NCBI RefSeq assembly: GCF_000831385.1
Contig: NZ_AP014548.1
Location: 806,001 to 870,000 of the forward strand
Origin: Nonlabens marinus S1-08
GTDB lineage: Bacteria > Bacteroidota > Bacteroidia > Flavobacteriales > Flavobacteriaceae
Direction of reading: 5' to 3'
DNA: 64,000 bases
The notes beneath the pieces are model-generated. The model did no database searches and was not told the origin of the DNA. It worked only from the letters and a program-made list of their open reading frames with translations. This document shows, piece after piece, positions 61,376 to 64,000 of the stretch. The translations under genes were made by a program, and so were the position numbers. Every line of letters starts with the position of its first letter. Within the stretch, counting starts at the first letter, position 1.

Positions 61376-62218
61376 TTGAAAAAGATACTGATTGTTGGAG
61401 CTGGTGGTATGCTGGGAACCAGTATAGCCACTGCTTTTCAAGATAGTAATACAATCTGCCTTGACAGGAACGATCTAGATATTACCTGCTATTCTAAAGT
61501 CAGACATCAACTTTACAAACATAGACCAGAGTACGTCATCAATTGTGCTGCCTATACCGCAGTAGATCAAGCGGAATCCGAGCCACTAGAAGCATTTAAG
61601 ATCAATGCCAGTGCTGTGGGAATGCTAGCAGCTCTCGTAAAGCAGGTAGGAGCCACGCTCATACACTTTTCCACAGACTATGTTTTTGATGGCACCGCAG
61701 TAAGCCCCTATAAACCTACAGATCTAACAAACCCTCTCAACACCTATGGCAGCAGTAAGCTGCAGGGAGAACAAGCGATACAGCGAACAGGTGTGAAGCA
61801 TTACATATTTCGAATATCATGGTTGTATGCGCCGCATGGCAAGAATTTCTTCCGCTGGGTGATGGAGAATGACTTGGAAGAAATGAAAGTGGTAGACAAT
61901 CAGACGGGTTGCCCCACTAGCGCAGTAGACCTTGCAGACTTTATTACTCACGTGGTGTATAAGGACCCAGAGCACTATGGAATCTATCATTTTTGCAACA
62001 AGGGTAGTATGACATGGTTCGCTTTCGCGAAAGCGATATTAGCACATGCAGGATTGCAAAGAAAGATTACTCCAGTAAGTGAATTTCCAACGGTGGCTAA
62101 ACGGCCTGAATATAGTGTTTTGGATAGCTCTATGACGGAAGTACAATTCGGTTATGAAATTACTAGAGTATCAGAGGCGATTGAAAAAACATTTACCGCC
62201 TACACAGAACAATTATAG
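61376..62218 (+). CDS. rfbD: dTDP-4-dehydrorhamnose reductase (TTG start)
   Basis: RfbD reduces dTDP-4-dehydrorhamnose to dTDP-L-rhamnose, a sugar of O-antigen or capsule. The 280-aa protein has the NAD-binding GAGGMLG (7-13) and the catalytic Tyr/Lys in YGSSKLQGE. The start is TTG, since an in-frame stop lies 12 bp upstream and the next ATG is inside the Rossmann loop. A palindrome copy encodes WFAFAKAIL, at a spot where the family normally has W-x-E-F-A-K. It follows the Wzz-like gene by 6 bp. Confidence 0.93.
   Translation: MKKILIVGAGGMLGTSIATAFQDSNTICLDRNDLDITCYSKVRHQLYKHRPEYVINCAAYTAVDQAESEPLEAFKINASAVGMLAALVKQVGATLIHFSTDYVFDGTAVSPYKPTDLTNPLNTYGSSKLQGEQAIQRTGVKHYIFRISWLYAPHGKNFFRWVMENDLEEMKVVDNQTGCPTSAVDLADFITHVVYKDPEHYGIYHFCNKGSMTWFAFAKAILAHAGLQRKITPVSEFPTVAKRPEYSVLDSSMTEVQFGYEITRVSEAIEKTFTAYTEQL
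62020..62035. repeat. Dispersed palindrome, exact copy, in rfbD (AFAKA frame)
   Basis: The exact core reads FAFAKAIL, overlapping a segment that is naturally similar in the RmlD family. Confidence 0.95.
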
Positions 62219-62353
62219 ACTCGCGAATTTAATTCAACCGATTCTAATTTTAAATTTGATTTCTCGAATTGTTTGATCCTAAGTATACCTAAGATACATC
62301 TATCATAGCGTTCAAATTAAACGTATTTTCATCTCCTGAAAAGAACTTTATCT

Positions 62354-63241
62354 ATGAGTCAGAAGTTGACTAAAGCTATTTATAACGCGATCCCATTTAA
62401 AAGACCCGTATTTGAAGTTATCAAGCGAAATTTCGATTTACCTAGAAGCATTTATCATTATTTGAGATTTGTTGGGGAGTTTGAGGTCCAGGTGGAAAAA
62501 GGACGCTCCTTTACCATTATGAATCATGCCATGCAATTGGAAAATGATGTGTACTGGAAAGGAATCGAGGGCGGATGGGAGCACACATCTATGTCTATAT
62601 GGAAAGCTCTAAGTGAGGATGCACAAATAATCATGGACGTGGGTGCAAATACAGGAATCTATAGTTTAGTTTCTAAAACCATGAACCCAACGGCCCAAGT
62701 TCATGCGTTTGAGCCTGTGGATCGCGTTTTTGAAAAGCTAATTCTCAATCAAGATTTAAATAACTTTGACACCTTTTGTAATAAGGAGGCGCTTTCAAAT
62801 TATGATGGTGAAGCAGTGATCTATGATAAAAATACGGATCATGTATACTCTGTTACTGTTAATGAGGATAGAAGCGATAATCCCAATAGCTCTATCCCCA
62901 CGACCATTACTACCAAGAGACTGGACACTTACATTCTAGAGCAAAATATAGATCAAATCGACCTCATGAAAATTGACGTAGAAGCTCATGAGCCTGAGGT
63001 TCTACAAGGCATGGGCAAATATTTGAAGGAATTTATGCCTACAATGCTTATAGAGATTTTAGAAGATCACATAGGTGCACAAGTGGAAGATGCTATTAGG
63101 GAAGCCCCCTATTTGTTTTTTCAGATTGACGAAAAAACTGGGATGAAGAGGGCGAAGTCCTTGAAAAAAGCTGATTCTTGGAATTACCTATTGTGTAGTG
63201 AAGAGACTGCTCTGAAACTAGCATCTTTTATCGTAGATTAA
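62354..63241 (+). CDS. FkbM-family SAM-dependent methyltransferase
   Basis: A 295-aa methyltransferase with the SAM motif IIMDVGANTGIYSLVSK (about 95-111), HAFEPVDRVFEKL and the FkbM-type ending LMKIDVEAHEPEVLQGM. It probably methylates a sugar of the surface polysaccharide, given the neighbours. The substrate is not shown. Confidence 0.87.
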   Translation: MSQKLTKAIYNAIPFKRPVFEVIKRNFDLPRSIYHYLRFVGEFEVQVEKGRSFTIMNHAMQLENDVYWKGIEGGWEHTSMSIWKALSEDAQIIMDVGANTGIYSLVSKTMNPTAQVHAFEPVDRVFEKLILNQDLNNFDTFCNKEALSNYDGEAVIYDKNTDHVYSVTVNEDRSDNPNSSIPTTITTKRLDTYILEQNIDQIDLMKIDVEAHEPEVLQGMGKYLKEFMPTMLIEILEDHIGAQVEDAIREAPYLFFQIDEKTGMKRAKSLKKADSWNYLLCSEETALKLASFIVD

Positions 63242-63280
63242 ACCGGGTGTCAAACCTCAAGAACAAATTCCATCTAAGCG

Positions 63281-64000
63281 ATGAGCAAGTATGACCGCGC
63301 CTATAATTCTATTGTCCCTATAGTACAAGGTTTGTTTAATAGAGAATCTAAGATCTGGCTATTATTCTGGCGAACTGCCGGCGCTGCCATGTTTTTCATA
63401 CTCACAATTATAATGACAAACAGCTTAAGTAAAGAGGTTTTTGGAGCTTTTGAGTATGGTCGATCTAGTCTTATGCTTCTGGGGTCTATTATCCTATTCG
63501 GTACAGATCGTTCTATTTTACAATTTTTTGGACGATTGGAAAGTCAAAAATCAGGAGGAGATATTTTTCTGGTATATCGAAAAATGGTACTGATGGTGTT
63601 TAGCTTTTGTACTGTATTGCTGGTTATTTACTTCATTGTCCCTGAGTCTATTTGGATAAAGGCTTTTGCAGATTACGAAGGCTATTTAATCATTTTAAAG
63701 GTTGTTCTCTTTGTGTTCTTTTATTCGATTACCGTTTTAAATACAGAATATTTTAGAGTACTCAATAAGATGGTTCTTTCAGAGCTTTTTAGAGGAGTTT
63801 TTAAGTACTCGCCACTAGCCGTCATTGTTCTTTATATAATGATTACTCAGAATTATCAGTACCTGTTTGAATTATACCTCTTAGGCTTTGTAGTGCTTTC
63901 CGTAATAACTACAGCACTGGTGTTATGGTTGAAGCACCCACTTTCTAGAAAAGCTAAAATCAGCACTAATGAAATATTGAAAAAGTCATATCCTATGGCT
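63281..64000 (+). CDS. Polysaccharide flippase/exporter-like membrane protein (3' end outside window)
   Basis: The first 240 residues of a membrane protein that runs off the window. It has repeated helices (AAMFFILTIIMTN, SLMLLGSIILFG, MVLMVFSFCTVLLVIYFIV, VVLFVFFYSITVL, LAVIVLYIMI, LLGFVVLSVITTALVLWL) and basic loops, as in Wzx-type flippases. No stop occurs to base 64000. Cluster context supports lipid-linked sugar export; this is not proved. Confidence 0.72.
   Translation, partial: MSKYDRAYNSIVPIVQGLFNRESKIWLLFWRTAGAAMFFILTIIMTNSLSKEVFGAFEYGRSSLMLLGSIILFGTDRSILQFFGRLESQKSGGDIFLVYRKMVLMVFSFCTVLLVIYFIVPESIWIKAFADYEGYLIILKVVLFVFFYSITVLNTEYFRVLNKMVLSELFRGVFKYSPLAVIVLYIMITQNYQYLFELYLLGFVVLSVITTALVLWLKHPLSRKAKISTNEILKKSYPMA

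Noticed and set aside
2122..62035. Palindrome copies as a CRISPR array or insertion sequence
   Set aside because: The copies are spread singly over 60 kb, have no regular spacers, carry no target duplication I can see and no transposase gene is present.

Overview
The window looks like a chromosomal segment of a marine member of the Flavobacteriaceae (Bacteroidota). Evidence: Bacteroidota-type -7 promoter boxes (TAnnTTTG) stand before many genes, most genes have flavobacterial-type products (GIN-domain protein, DUF4837 and DUF6265 lipoproteins, ACR3/DUF6428 arsenic operon, YtxH/holin-like/DUF6327-type triad, DUF4175 giant, GH3-like enzyme), and gene orders such as pdxA-DUF177-rpmF-fabH-accB-accC are typical of that family. 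A 16-bp palindrome CGCTTTCGCGAAAGCG recurs through the window. A genus close to Nonlabens, Dokdonia or Leeuwenhoekiella is a guess. Most of the window is housekeeping DNA with short gaps; no transposase, phage or CRISPR array was seen.

Layout. 1-6.5 kb: end of an ABC transporter ATPase gene, then the minus-strand lipid/cofactor block pdxA, DUF177, rpmF, fabH, accB, accC with divergent ribE. 6.5-16 kb: lipoprotein subtilase plus metallo-beta-lactamase-fold hydrolase, cation/proton antiporter, lepA, TonB-receptor-like barrel protein. 16-19.3 kb: dusB, two small unknown genes, FtsX-type permease, rbfA. 19.25-20.7 kb: an unusual non-coding island. It has two inward-facing copies of a structured element of about 110 nt, one intact tRNA with anticodon CAT, and two decayed copies of that tRNA, each carrying an 18-nt palindromic block in place of part of the anticodon arm. 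20.7-28.3 kb: M1 peptidase, rnpA, S41 protease, OmpA-like protein, and a four-gene arsenic operon with an inverted-repeat operator. 28.4-33.6 kb: rpiB cluster, an 830-bp AT-rich gap with a candidate 36-aa membrane protein gene, rnr, a TTG-start zinc-finger mini-gene and a small lipoprotein. 33.6-43.2 kb: GIN protein, LysE-like exporter, tRNA-Cys, folB, glnS, YtxH/holin-like triad, stomatin-like protein, gltX, an AlkB-like monooxygenase. 43.4-50.5 kb: DUF4175 giant, ybeY, and mnmG bracketed by two parS-like sites, which suggests the replication-origin-proximal part of the chromosome. 50.6-60.3 kb: holB, pgk, murein transglycosylase, DUF4837 lipoprotein, tatA, M23 peptidase, GH3-like enzyme, a nucleoside-phosphorylase-like protein. 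60.3-64 kb: start of a surface polysaccharide cluster (Wzz-like, rfbD, FkbM methyltransferase, partial flippase).

The most unusual signals are: (1) the dispersed palindrome, 15 exact and 2 one-mismatch copies, 14 of these 17 inside genes and read as AFAKA, LSRKR or RFRES; (2) the inward-facing structured elements, whose stems differ in sequence but keep pairing; (3) the tRNA copies with palindromic anticodon-arm blocks; (4) the parS-like pair around mnmG; (5) a set of promoters placed exactly 4 nt before start codons, suggesting leaderless mRNAs. Everything here is read by eye from sequence; no search or folding program was run.
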